Below the pieces are notes generated by a model that was not told the origin of the DNA, made no database searches, and saw only the letters and a list, made by a program, of their open reading frames with translations. A program made the position numbers and the translations under genes. Source: Pyrinomonas methylaliphatogenes (lineage in GTDB: Bacteria > Acidobacteriota > Blastocatellia > Pyrinomonadales > Pyrinomonadaceae). From it: a stretch of DNA of 64,000 bases. The stretch is taken from assembly GCF_000820845.2 (NCBI RefSeq), contig NZ_CBXV010000003.1:1-64000 (forward strand), in the 5' to 3' direction. Positions 27,077 to 36,185 of the stretch are shown here, one piece after another (positions within the stretch are counted from its first letter, which is position 1; the number at the start of each line of letters is the position of its first letter).

Positions 27077-29274
27077 TTTCCGCAAAGAGCGTAAAAGGGG
27101 CTGAACGGCAGAAAGCGACGGGACGCAGCGAGCAGCCGGGGCCGATCGCGCGCCGTTCCATCGCGCGATTGCAACTGATCGCCTTCGCTTTCGGCGCCGC
27201 TCTTCTCGCTTATGTCATCCACCGCGTTGGCGTTGGACCGATCTTCGACGCGCTCGCCAGCATCGGCATCGGCTTTTTCCCCATCCTCGCCATTAGCGGA
27301 TTGCGACACGTCTTGCGCACGCAGGCTCTGCGGACCGCGATCGAACCGACGCATCGCCAGTTCACCTTCGGGCAGGCGTTTGCCGCGCGTTTGGGCGGCG
27401 AAGCGATAACTTTTCTGACGTTCACGGGACCGCTGCTCGGTGAAGCGACGAAGGCCGCGCTTTTGCGGCGCACGGTCCCATTGGTTCATAGCGTTCAAGC
27501 GCTCATCGTCGATAACATCCTCTACAACCTGTCGGTTGCTCTCTTCATCTTGAGCGGCGCTTGCGTGATGTTAGCAAACTACACCGTGCCGCCCGTCATC
27601 GGTTATGCGCTCATCAGCATCGTCGTGTGTATGGGCGCCGCGCTCATCGTCGCGTCATTGGCTTTGCGCCATCGCATCATGCCGGTCACCTGGTTGCTGG
27701 CGCGGCTCGGGCGCACCGGAGTGGGACGCAAACTGATTCGTGAGCGAAGCGAACACGTCCGCCAGATCGAGGCGAGCGTTTATGATTTCTACACGCATCG
27801 CCGCGGCGCCTTTCTGGCGATCGTCTTCTTAGATCTGCTGTCGCACGCTTCCAGCGTCTTCGAAGTCTATTTTATCCTTGATCTGCTCGGCGCGAGCCCC
27901 AAGATCGCTGCCGCCTATATCATCGAGTCGCTCACGAAGGTGATAAACTTCGCCTTCGGCTTCGTCCCGGCAACGATCGGGGTCTACGAAGGCGGCACGG
28001 AAGTCATCCTGCGCGCCCTCGGATTCGCTGCCGCGACGGGCGTCACGCTCGCTTTAGCCCGCAAAGCGGGCATGGTCTTCTGGACCAGCATCGGATTGCT
28101 GGTCCTCATGTGGCGGGCCGGGCTCGGCGCGCTCGAAAGACTCGCCGCAAAACACCCACGGCTGAGAAGGGCTATGGATAATCTGGTTTTGTCGAATCTC
28201 GCGCATAGACCTGCACGCACGTTCACGAGCATCCTCGGCATCGCGATCGGCGTCTTGCTGATCACGTTCACCGTCGGTCTGGCCCACGGCCTTTTGCAAG
28301 AGCGCGCGCGCCGCGAAGCCAATATGGGCGCCGAGATCATGGTGCGCGCTTCGGGGACCTTCGGTTTGAGCGGATCGGAGCCTTTCCTGCTGCCCGTCTC
28401 GCGCGCCGAAGAGATCGAGAAGATCGAGGGTGTGCGCGCCGCCGTGCCGATCGGTCAAAGCACCGTAAGCAGCGACACGGGTTTCGGAATGCGACTCGTC
28501 GATGGCATCCCGTTCGAAAAATATGCCGCGATCGCCAACCTACATATCGTCGAAGGACGCGGATTGAACGAGGCGGGCGATGAAGCGATCGTCGATACCG
28601 TTTGGCAGGAGCAGCGGCGCGCAGGGATCGGCGCGACGATCCAGCTTTATGATCGCCCGTTCCGCATCGTCGGCGTCTACGAACCGCCTAACGGCGCGCG
28701 CGTTAAAATCCCTCTCAAAACCATGCAAGAGCAGGTCGGAAGCGAAGGCCGTTGCACGGCCATCCTCGTCGCGTGTGAGAATCCAGCCGAACAGGAGAGA
28801 GTGGCCGCGCGCATTCACGAGCGTTTCCCCGAAGACCAAATCATCTTCACGCGCGACCTGCCGGAACTTTATACGACGAGCGTCCCGGCGTTGAATATCT
28901 TCATCGAGGTGGTCGTCGCTATCGCCGCGATCATCAGCTTTCTGGTCGTATTGCTGGCGATGTACACGACGGTGACGGAACGCACGCGCCAGATCGGCAT
29001 CCTCAAATCGCTCGGGATGTCGAACGCGCAGATCGCGTGGGTCATAGAACAGGAGGCGCTGCTCGTCAGCGTCTTGGGGATCATCTTCGGGTTGATTCTG
29101 ACGCTGCTGGCACGCGCCGCCGTGATGCGAGCCACGTCCTTGGTCGTAGAGATCGAACTACGCTGGGTCGCTGTCGCCGCCTTGATCGGTGTGGTGGGTG
29201 GGATAGTCGGCGCGCTCTATCCGGCGCTGCGCGCGGCGCGACAGGATCCGGTCCAGGCGCTGAGCTACGAGTAG
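27073..29274 (+). CDS. Fusion of flippase-like (LPG_synthase_TM) domain and FtsX/MacB-type permease
   Basis: 733 residues. Residues ~30-345 are a multi-span domain of the lysylphosphatidylglycerol-synthase membrane region type (AARLGGEAITFLTFTGPLLGEATKA; FGFVPATIGVYEGG). From ~367 the protein becomes a MacB/FtsX permease: a membrane anchor (SILGIAIGVLLITFTVGLAHG), an extracytoplasmic domain, three C-terminal membrane segments and the ERTRQIGILKSLGMS coupling motif. The two domains normally occur on separate proteins. No ABC ATPase gene is adjacent. The TTG start overlaps the previous stop and follows a strong GGGGGAGAG site. A role in moving or sensing lipid or glycolipid is inference. Confidence 0.8.
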   Translation: MISAKSVKGAERQKATGRSEQPGPIARRSIARLQLIAFAFGAALLAYVIHRVGVGPIFDALASIGIGFFPILAISGLRHVLRTQALRTAIEPTHRQFTFGQAFAARLGGEAITFLTFTGPLLGEATKAALLRRTVPLVHSVQALIVDNILYNLSVALFILSGACVMLANYTVPPVIGYALISIVVCMGAALIVASLALRHRIMPVTWLLARLGRTGVGRKLIRERSEHVRQIEASVYDFYTHRRGAFLAIVFLDLLSHASSVFEVYFILDLLGASPKIAAAYIIESLTKVINFAFGFVPATIGVYEGGTEVILRALGFAAATGVTLALARKAGMVFWTSIGLLVLMWRAGLGALERLAAKHPRLRRAMDNLVLSNLAHRPARTFTSILGIAIGVLLITFTVGLAHGLLQERARREANMGAEIMVRASGTFGLSGSEPFLLPVSRAEEIEKIEGVRAAVPIGQSTVSSDTGFGMRLVDGIPFEKYAAIANLHIVEGRGLNEAGDEAIVDTVWQEQRRAGIGATIQLYDRPFRIVGVYEPPNGARVKIPLKTMQEQVGSEGRCTAILVACENPAEQERVAARIHERFPEDQIIFTRDLPELYTTSVPALNIFIEVVVAIAAIISFLVVLLAMYTTVTERTRQIGILKSLGMSNAQIAWVIEQEALLVSVLGIIFGLILTLLARAAVMRATSLVVEIELRWVAVAALIGVVGGIVGALYPALRAARQDPVQALSYE

Positions 29275-29329
29275 GCAGTTTGCGGCTTGGCCGGTTCGCC
29301 ACTTGATCCTCGGGCGGTTTTGAGCTAAC

Positions 29330-29348
29330 TTGTTCAAAGTTTGAACAA
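29330..29348. promoter_or_regulatory. Perfect 19-bp palindrome, candidate ROK operator
   Basis: TTGTTCAAA-G-TTTGAACAA, 9-bp perfect arms around one base, 26 bp before the start of the ROK regulator gene. The size and position fit an autoregulatory operator of that repressor, which probably also controls the uronate genes downstream. Confidence 0.65.
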
Positions 29349-29374
29349 AACTCGACGGGAGGCCTCAGTTCGCC

Positions 29375-30598
29375 TTGCGCAAGATCAATCCCTACGATTT
29401 TCGCGTCGCGAAGCGTTCGACCTCGCGCGAAATAAACCGTCAGATCGTGCTCAATCTCGTGCGCGAGCATCAGCCGATCTCACGGGCCGATCTCGCGCGG
29501 CGCATGAAGGTTGGGCGCAATGTCATCAGCATGATCGTCAACGAGCTGATCGCTGATGGGTTGATCTATGAAGGGGCGACGGGCGAAACGGTGCGGGGGC
29601 GCAAGCCGACCTTCCTCCATGTGCGCACACAGGATCGTTTCGTCATCGCCGTCGATATCCGGTTCAGTCGCACTTACCTGATGCTGACGGACTTCGGCGG
29701 GCGCCAGATCGCTCTGGAGACGTTCGAAACGGTCCTTTTGCCGGATGATTTGATCGCGGAATTGGTCGAGCGCATGCGACGCATCTTGGCGACGCACAAT
29801 GCGGCGGCAAATTGCGAGGGGATCGGCATCGCCATCCCCGGGATCGTGGATCATCGGACGGGCGTCGTTCTGAATGCGCCGGCCCTTGAGTGGCGCAACG
29901 TGGACCTGCGCACGCCTTTGGCTAAAGCGATGGGGTTGCCGATTCACATCGAGAATGCGCCGAAGGCTTGTGCGCTCGCTGAGATGTGGCTTGGCGCAAA
30001 CGGCACGGCGCCTAACGATTTCATCTTCGTGACGGTCTCTGATGGCGTCGGCGTCGGCATTGTGATCAACGGCGAGCTCATACGCGGGCATGATAACGTC
30101 GCCGGTGAATTCGGCCACGCTCCGCTGAGTCTCGATGGGCCGCGGTGCCTTTGCGGTTCCGTCGGTTGTTGGGAGGCTTACATCTCAAATCTGGCGACGC
30201 TGGCGCGCTATTTCGGTTACGATCTGTCTCGCTTGAGACCGAAGAGATTGCCGCGGGGCGAGGAGAGCGATTTTACGATTACTGATCTGATCGCGCGTGC
30301 GCGAGCTGGTGATGAACGTGCGCGCAGCGCCATTCAAGGCACGGCGCGCTATTTGGGGATCGGATTGGCGAACCTACTGAATGGTTTAAATCCGGAGTGC
30401 GTTTACATCGGCGGCGAGATCATGACGGCGTGGGACATGATCGAGCCGGTCGTGCGCAAGGCGCTCGCCGAGCGCGCGCTAACGGAGCGGTTGGCTCAAA
30501 CGCCCATTCGCATTTCGACTTTCAGCGAATATCCGCGCCTGCGCGGCGCGGCGGCGCTCGTCACGGCTCCGATCTTCGCCGCGCCGCGCGTCGCTTGA
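29375..30598 (+). CDS. ROK family transcriptional regulator (uronate cluster)
   Basis: 407 residues. An N-terminal winged helix-turn-helix (~18-75, LVREHQPISRADLARRMKVG) precedes a ROK sugar-kinase-like domain with the zinc motif CLCGSVGCWE after GEFGHAPL. ROK repressors release DNA on binding a sugar or sugar acid. Here the phosphate-binding region keeps the D-x-R-x-S/T pattern (VDIRFSRTYL). The TTG start at 29375 is supported by GGGAGG upstream and by a perfect palindrome just before it. Followed at 36 bp by KduI/IolB, KDG kinase and KDPG aldolase genes, so the effector is probably KDG or a uronate. Confidence 0.88.
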   Translation: MRKINPYDFRVAKRSTSREINRQIVLNLVREHQPISRADLARRMKVGRNVISMIVNELIADGLIYEGATGETVRGRKPTFLHVRTQDRFVIAVDIRFSRTYLMLTDFGGRQIALETFETVLLPDDLIAELVERMRRILATHNAAANCEGIGIAIPGIVDHRTGVVLNAPALEWRNVDLRTPLAKAMGLPIHIENAPKACALAEMWLGANGTAPNDFIFVTVSDGVGVGIVINGELIRGHDNVAGEFGHAPLSLDGPRCLCGSVGCWEAYISNLATLARYFGYDLSRLRPKRLPRGEESDFTITDLIARARAGDERARSAIQGTARYLGIGLANLLNGLNPECVYIGGEIMTAWDMIEPVVRKALAERALTERLAQTPIRISTFSEYPRLRGAAALVTAPIFAAPRVA

Positions 30599-30634
30599 GG
30601 TTTTCGAGATCATAGAGGATTGGAGGCGATAGGT

Positions 30635-31435
30635 ATGAATCAACTCGTGTTTCGCGGAACTGATAAAGGGAAAGGGCGCTATTTTGCCGTGACGCCGGAG
30701 AACAGTCCGATGCGTCATCTTCATTACGGGCGTATCATCCTCGACGCGGAGGTGCCAACGGTCGCTTTCGAGACCGGAAGGTGCGAAACTGGTTTGATCT
30801 GTTTGGCAGGACGGGGGCGAGTCGCCGTCGGCGGCGAAACGCATGAGCTCGAACGCTACGACGCCATCTACATCCCTCGTGGTTCAAGGGTCGAGGTCTC
30901 GACTGAAGCGGGCGTGGACTTCATCGAGTGCGCCGCGCCGGTCGAAGGCGATTATCCCGTACAGGTCGTGCGTCTCGCCGATGTCGAGCGCGACGGTTCG
31001 TTGCGCTTCACCACGGGTGGGCCAACGAGCACGCGGACGATCACGATCCTGATCGGCAAGAACGTCCGCGCCGGTCGATTGCTCGCCGGATTCACGCGAT
31101 CGGAACCCGGGCACTGGACCAGTTGGCCGCCGCATGAACACGCGGAGATGCTCGAAGAGCTCTACGTCTTTTACGACATGCCGGCTCCGTCTTTCGGCGT
31201 GCAGTTCGTCTTCAACAAGGCGGAGGAACCTGAATTTGCCGGCGCGGTCCGCGATGGCGATGTGGTCTTGATGCCTTACGGGTATCATCCGAACGTCGCG
31301 ATTCCCGGATATCCGATCAATTTCGTGTGGATCATGGCGGCGCACAAGGAGGTCGAGTACAGGCAGTACGGAGTCGTCAATGTCCATCCGGATTTCGCGG
31401 CGAGCGGTTCTGGATTAGAGGCGAGTCGCCGCTGA
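30635..31435 (+). CDS. KduI/IolB-family cupin isomerase, probably uronate isomerase
   Basis: 266 residues. The metal-binding cupin pattern WPPHEHAEMLEELY (His, His, Glu) and the later MPYGYHP histidine are those of the KduI/IolB family. IolB members isomerise 5-deoxyglucuronate; KduI isomerises 5-keto-4-deoxyuronate from pectin. With a KDG kinase and KDPG aldolase directly downstream and no inositol genes in view, the KduI-type role is the better guess. The ATG at 30635 follows GGAGG by 8 nt; a TTG at 30620 is less likely. Confidence 0.8.
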   Translation: MNQLVFRGTDKGKGRYFAVTPENSPMRHLHYGRIILDAEVPTVAFETGRCETGLICLAGRGRVAVGGETHELERYDAIYIPRGSRVEVSTEAGVDFIECAAPVEGDYPVQVVRLADVERDGSLRFTTGGPTSTRTITILIGKNVRAGRLLAGFTRSEPGHWTSWPPHEHAEMLEELYVFYDMPAPSFGVQFVFNKAEEPEFAGAVRDGDVVLMPYGYHPNVAIPGYPINFVWIMAAHKEVEYRQYGVVNVHPDFAASGSGLEASRR

Positions 31436-31472
31436 AATTGACGTCGGGAGAAGGCACACGCTAAGGTCAGGT

Positions 31473-31495
31473 GGGCGCTCACGCGGTGAGCGCTC
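31473..31495 (+). promoter_or_regulatory. Intercistronic hairpin between isomerase and kinase genes
   Basis: GCGCTCAC-GCG-GTGAGCGC forms a perfect 8-bp stem (10 with one G-T and one outer G-C pair) with a 3-nt loop. No U-run follows. It could be an RNA processing or stability element that sets the ratio of upstream to downstream enzyme. Confidence 0.45.
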
Positions 31496-31534
31496 GGTCC
31501 TCATCTAATCTTGCGGACTGGATGGGAAAGGAGA

Positions 31535-32635
31535 ATGAGCGAATTGCAGATAAAGCCCAAAACTCAGTGTCGATGGGATCTGGTGGCGTTGGGTGAAGTG
31601 ATGTTGAGGTTGGATCCGGGCGATTGCCGCATTCACACTGCACGCCAGTTTCGCGTGTGGGAAGGCGGCGGCGAATATAACGTCGCGCGCGGGTTGCGCC
31701 GCTGCTTCGGTCTAGAGACGGCGATCGTCACCGCTTTTGCCGATAATCAGATCGGACGTTTGCTCGAGGATCTGATCTTTCAGGGCGGAGTGGACCAGCG
31801 CCATGTCCTGTGGCGAAAATACGACGGCGTCGGGAGGACTGTGCGCAACGGATTGAACTTTACCGAGCGCGGCTTCGGCGTTCGCGCGGCGGTCGGTTGC
31901 TCGGATCGCGGACATACCGCCGCTTCGCAGTTGAAGCGGGGCGAGATCGATTGGGAGAAGATCTTCGGTCAAGAGGGGGCCCGCTGGTTTCACACCGGCG
32001 GGGTCTTCGCCGCTTTATCGGAGACGACGCCTGAGGTGGCGCTCGAGGCGATGGAGGCAGCGCGGCGGCACGGGACCATCGTCTCTTATGACCTGAACTA
32101 TCGCGAGTCTCTGTGGAAGGGGATCGGTGGAAAAGAGAAAGCGCAACAGGTTAACCGCGAATTGGTGAAATTGGTCGATGTCCTTTTGGGTAACGAAGAG
32201 GATTTCACCGCTTGTTTGGGATACGAGGTCGAAGGCGTCGATGAGAGCTATTCGAAACTGGATACGCGCGGATTCCGCCGTATGATCGAGCGCGTGATTG
32301 GCGAGTATCCGAACCTCAAGGCCGTCGCCACCACGTTACGCGTCGCGAAGACGGCGACGTTAAATGATTGGGGAGCGGTGCTCTATTACGATGGGGAGTT
32401 TTACGAGGCTCCGTTGCGCAAAGATCTGGAGATCTACGATCGCGTCGGCGGTGGCGATAGCTTCGCCTCGGGCTTGATCTACGGATTCCTTGCCGGCAAA
32501 GGGCCGCAATGGGCTGTCGAATGCGGAGCGGCGCATGGCGCATTGGCGATGACGACGCCCGGAGATACGACTATGGCGACGCTTGCCGAGGTCGAAAGGG
32601 TGATGAGGGGAGGGACAGCGCGCGTTGTGCGATGA
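31535..32635 (+). CDS. kdgK: 2-keto-3-deoxygluconate kinase (PfkB family)
   Basis: 366 residues. The PfkB fold is shown by LVALGEVMLRLDPG at the start, GGEYNVARGL, VSYDLNYRESLWKG and the C-terminal anion-hole/catalytic motif DRVGGGDSFASGL. It phosphorylates KDG to KDPG in the cytoplasm. Its position between a uronate isomerase and Eda identifies the substrate better than sequence alone. The ATG at 31535 is preceded by AAAGGAG. Somewhat longer than the usual ~310 residues because of an insert around 215-265. Confidence 0.88.
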   Translation: MSELQIKPKTQCRWDLVALGEVMLRLDPGDCRIHTARQFRVWEGGGEYNVARGLRRCFGLETAIVTAFADNQIGRLLEDLIFQGGVDQRHVLWRKYDGVGRTVRNGLNFTERGFGVRAAVGCSDRGHTAASQLKRGEIDWEKIFGQEGARWFHTGGVFAALSETTPEVALEAMEAARRHGTIVSYDLNYRESLWKGIGGKEKAQQVNRELVKLVDVLLGNEEDFTACLGYEVEGVDESYSKLDTRGFRRMIERVIGEYPNLKAVATTLRVAKTATLNDWGAVLYYDGEFYEAPLRKDLEIYDRVGGGDSFASGLIYGFLAGKGPQWAVECGAAHGALAMTTPGDTTMATLAEVERVMRGGTARVVR

Positions 32636-32665
32636 GATTTTCGAAACGAACGGAGAAAGGCGAGG

Positions 32666-33334
32666 ATGAGCGGAGTTGAGGTGATCCGAAAGATCGCGGA
32701 GGTAGGGATCGTCCCGGTCGTTCGCGCACGCTCGAGCGAAGAGGCGGCGAGCGCGATCGAGGCGATCCGTGAGGGTGGAATAGACGTGCTCGAAGTGACG
32801 ATGACCGTTCCGGGCGCGATGCGTCTGATCGAGAGGCTTGTCGAACAGTACGAGGAGCGAGCTTTGATCGGTGCCGGAACGGTGCTCGATGCGGAGACAG
32901 CGCGCGCTTGTATCCTCGCTGGTGCGCGGTTCATCGTTAGCCCTGCACTTGATGAGCGAACGATCGAAGTTTGTCGCCGCTACGGCGTGGTCGTGATGCC
33001 CGGGGCGTTGACGCCGACGGAGATCGTCAGAGCTTGGCAGGCGGGCGCTGATGCGGTCAAAGTCTTCCCTTGCAGCGCGATGGGTGGAGCCAGCTACATC
33101 CGCGCGCTTAAGGGCCCTTTGCCGCAGATCAAACTGGTCCCGACGGGCGGAGTTACGTTAGGAAACGCAGCGGAACACATACGGGCCGGAGCGTTGGCGC
33201 TCGGCGTCGGCACCGATCTCGTCGATGTGAAGGAGTTGCGCGCTGGGCGCGCGCACATCATCACGGAACGCGCGCGACAATTCCTCGATGCCGTCCGCGA
33301 GGCCCGTCAAGAAGCGCCTCGCGCCGCGCGTTGA
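32666..33334 (+). CDS. eda: KDPG (2-keto-3-deoxy-6-phosphogluconate) aldolase
   Basis: 222 residues, standard length. It splits KDPG into pyruvate and glyceraldehyde 3-phosphate. Visible motifs: GIVPVVRA, EVTMTVPGA with the catalytic Glu, GAGTVLD, and the Schiff-base lysine in AVKVFPCS; VPTGGV follows as phosphate site. It starts 30 bp after kdgK and completes the ROK-isomerase-kinase-aldolase operon. Confidence 0.93.
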   Translation: MSGVEVIRKIAEVGIVPVVRARSSEEAASAIEAIREGGIDVLEVTMTVPGAMRLIERLVEQYEERALIGAGTVLDAETARACILAGARFIVSPALDERTIEVCRRYGVVVMPGALTPTEIVRAWQAGADAVKVFPCSAMGGASYIRALKGPLPQIKLVPTGGVTLGNAAEHIRAGALALGVGTDLVDVKELRAGRAHIITERARQFLDAVREARQEAPRAAR

Positions 33335-33344
33335 ACAAGCGCGG

Positions 33345-34373
33345 TCATCGAGCGCGTTTATAGTGGACGTTCGATAGTGCGCGCAGCTCCGCCGCCTTCT
33401 CCTCCGGCGCCGTGTCGCTCAAAAAATTGCCCCCGCCGATCTCCGGCCCGGCCAAGTACTTGAGCAAGTGCGGCTGTCGGAGCGGCGGATGGATCTCGAT
33501 GTGAAAATGAAAAGCGCGATAGTCGCCCCCATCGGTCGGCGCCTGATGCAACACCAAAACGTACGGAAAGGGCATCCGCCACAGATTATCGTACCGCACT
33601 AGGATCTCGCGCAGCGCGGCGGCGAAATCCCCCACCTCGCCATCGCGCAAATCGCTGACAGACGCACACCGCCGCTTCGGCGCAACATAGGTCTCATAGG
33701 CATAGCGCGCAAAGTAGGGGATGAAGACGATCGCCCCTTCGTTCTCGTAGATGATGCGCCGCCCGTCCTCCTGCTCGGCGCGAATCACCTCCTCGAACAG
33801 CCCACGCCCACGCTCGCGCCAGTACCGCTCGCTCGCCCGCACCTCCTGCTCGATCGTCTTGAAGACAAAGTTGGTCGCATAGATCTGCCCGTGCGGATGC
33901 GGATTCGACACGCCCACCACCTCGCCCTTGTTCTCGAAGATCAACACATGCTCAACGCCAGCGAGCGCGCCAAGCTCGCGATACTGCTCCTGCCAGACGA
34001 CAAGCAAACGCTCCACCGCACGCTGATCAAGCTCGGCCAGCCCAACGTTGTGCTTCGGACTGTAGCAGACCACCCGCGCAATGCCGCGCGCCGCCCGATT
34101 CCGATAGAAACCGACCGGCGGAGGCTCCACGGCCGGAGCGTCCACAGCGACGCACGGAAAGTCGTTCTCAAACACAAAGGTGTCGACGTAGTGCGGGTTG
34201 CGCACGCCGCTGGCGCGCACGTTGCCCGGACAAAGATAACAATCCGCAACGTACGCGGGCAATTCAACCGCCTGCTCAGCCACCGTCTCGCCTTGCCACG
34301 GACGGCTCTGGCGGTGCGCGGCGACGATCACCCACTCCTCGCGTAACGGATGCCAACGCTCCTCCCAAACCAT
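33345..34373 (-). CDS. galT: Galactose-1-phosphate uridylyltransferase
   Basis: 342 residues. GalT exchanges UMP between UDP-glucose and galactose-1-phosphate in the Leloir pathway. The active-site HPHGQIYA is near 160-167 with GVSNPHPH before it. Metal ligands are suggested by YLCPGN (~46-51) and the C-terminal HFHIEIHPP. It ends 10 bp from eda, in convergent orientation. Galactose from pectic galactan or arabinogalactan side chains would fit the neighbouring genes. Confidence 0.93.
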   Translation of the reverse strand: MVWEERWHPLREEWVIVAAHRQSRPWQGETVAEQAVELPAYVADCYLCPGNVRASGVRNPHYVDTFVFENDFPCVAVDAPAVEPPPVGFYRNRAARGIARVVCYSPKHNVGLAELDQRAVERLLVVWQEQYRELGALAGVEHVLIFENKGEVVGVSNPHPHGQIYATNFVFKTIEQEVRASERYWRERGRGLFEEVIRAEQEDGRRIIYENEGAIVFIPYFARYAYETYVAPKRRCASVSDLRDGEVGDFAAALREILVRYDNLWRMPFPYVLVLHQAPTDGGDYRAFHFHIEIHPPLRQPHLLKYLAGPEIGGGNFLSDTAPEEKAAELRALSNVHYKRAR

Positions 34374-34503
34374 GCGTATCGCTCCAACTGGAAGATAGTC
34401 GAACCTCGTCGAGGCAAAAAGGGGCTTGAAGCGATCTATCGATCATCTGTGGCGAACCTCGCTCTGGAGCGGGATCGCAGCTTGCAACGGTGAGGCCCAT
34501 CGA

Positions 34504-36084
34504 TCATCTCTCGACACGGTTTGAGCGCATTTCGGAGTTTATCACCCGGATCAGATTGAGCCTCGTCGTCTCCAGTTCCCGCGTTCGGGCCCGGCTGACT
34601 TTCGCGAAAAGCTGCTTAGCGCGCTCAGCCTCACCGCTCTTCTGCAGGGCTTGCGCCAGCAGATAGGTCGTCGTCGGATCATCGGGCGCTAACTTGAAAG
34701 CGCGTTCTAATTCTTCAACCGCCTTCGCCGTCTCTCCGCGACGCAATAGGAGTTTGCCTAAAAGGGCGCGCGGTTGGGGAAGATCGGCATCGAGTTCGAT
34801 CGCCCGTTCGAGCGCCTCGATCGCCTCCTTCTCTTCGGCGCTTCCCGGGGCTGGACCGCTGTAATCGAGCGCTTCGCCCAAGAACCAGAAGACTAACGGA
34901 TCGTTCGGACTCTTCGCGCTCTGGCGGCGCAGCAGTTCGACCGCTTCAGCCGCTTTGCCCATTTGGATCAGCACCATCCCCCTTGCGACGGCGGGCAACC
35001 CGTTATCCGGCGCCAAGCGGCTGGCGATCTCGAAATCTTGCATCGCTTCCTCGTACTCGCCTTTTAAGGCCCACACCGCGCCGCGGTGTAAACGCAATCG
35101 ATAAGAATTCGGGAGGTGACGCAGCCCGATGTCGGCGATCTTCAACCCTAAGTCGTAGCTCTGATGCTTCAAACAGAGCGTGATCAGATCGAGATAATTG
35201 GCTTCGTCCGTCGGATCGCTGGCCGTCGCCAAGCGCAAAGCTTCATAGGCTTCGTTCGTGCGCCCGCTCGCCTCATACGCTTGTGCGAGCAGGTTGTAGA
35301 GTTCAGCTTGCCTGTATCCCTTGGCTAACAGCTCCTCGATAGTCCCGATGGCTGTCGCGAATTCTCCAGCCTTCAGTTGAGCGAAAGCCAAGTTGTAACC
35401 GACTCGATATTGGTCCGGGAAGTCGCTTCGCGCGGCGGCAAAACGGCGGGCGGAGAGATCGAACTTTCCGAGCTTGGCGAAAAGCAATCCGGCTTCGAAT
35501 TGAAGTTTAGCGTCGATGTCCGCCGGCAACTTCTCGAGCAACGCGAGCGCTCTATCTCGCTGACCGGTTTCGGTGTAACTGCTGGCGAATTTGAGCAACG
35601 TCGTTGGCTCTTTCCAAGCTAGATCGCCGCTCCGTTCATAATGGAGGGCCGCTTGAGCGAAATCTCGCTTCGCGAAGGCGATCTCGGCCAATCCCCAGTG
35701 ACATGCTCGATCGTGCGGCGAGAGGGTCAGGAGAGATTCAAAATGGCGCTTCGCATCCTCAAGCTGCCCCAGGGCCAATTCATTGAGCGCGAGGTTCTTC
35801 AAAACGGAAAAGAGTTTCGGGTTGAGCGCGAGCGCTCTTTTGAACTCTTCGTTGGCCTCTTGCATCTTTCCGGCAGTGGTCAGAGCGATTCCCAGAAGAT
35901 TATGCACTTGTGGATCGGTCGGCCTTTGTGCGGCCATGCGTCGTAACAGCGCAAGCCCTTGGGTGATCTGACCCTGCTGGATCAGAGATGTTGCCGTCCG
36001 GTAATCGGCGTCTTGTGCGGAAATGGTGCTGGCGCCGTAAAAGGCAAGCGAAATGATGAGCGTCAGTTTGGCGAGCAGGTTCAT
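34504..36084 (-). CDS. Exported tetratricopeptide-repeat protein
   Basis: 526 residues. A signal peptide (LLAKLTLIISLAFYGASTISAQ) is followed by about 13 TPR units, for example VHNLLGIALTTAGKMQEANEEFKRALALNPK and later AIELDADLPQPRALLGKLLL. TPRs form a superhelix for protein binding. It lies 83-100 bp downstream of the TonB-dependent receptor on the same strand; this receptor-TPR pairing is frequent in Acidobacteria, so it probably assists the receptor or the nutrient taken up. The ATG at 36084 has no clear ribosome site. Confidence 0.85.
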   Translation of the reverse strand: MNLLAKLTLIISLAFYGASTISAQDADYRTATSLIQQGQITQGLALLRRMAAQRPTDPQVHNLLGIALTTAGKMQEANEEFKRALALNPKLFSVLKNLALNELALGQLEDAKRHFESLLTLSPHDRACHWGLAEIAFAKRDFAQAALHYERSGDLAWKEPTTLLKFASSYTETGQRDRALALLEKLPADIDAKLQFEAGLLFAKLGKFDLSARRFAAARSDFPDQYRVGYNLAFAQLKAGEFATAIGTIEELLAKGYRQAELYNLLAQAYEASGRTNEAYEALRLATASDPTDEANYLDLITLCLKHQSYDLGLKIADIGLRHLPNSYRLRLHRGAVWALKGEYEEAMQDFEIASRLAPDNGLPAVARGMVLIQMGKAAEAVELLRRQSAKSPNDPLVFWFLGEALDYSGPAPGSAEEKEAIEALERAIELDADLPQPRALLGKLLLRRGETAKAVEELERAFKLAPDDPTTTYLLAQALQKSGEAERAKQLFAKVSRARTRELETTRLNLIRVINSEMRSNRVER

Positions 36085-36185
36085 CGCATCAAATGCGAGC
36101 AAATGATATTAAACTCGAAGCGGCGCGGTCCGATGATGGCCGCACGTCAGATTAGGTGCAAACCATCATCGGATCACGGCGTCTT

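Noticed and set aside
30635-31435. Assignment as IolB of inositol catabolism
   Set aside because: No other iol genes in view; kinase and KDPG aldolase neighbours favour a uronate role, though sequence alone cannot exclude IolB.
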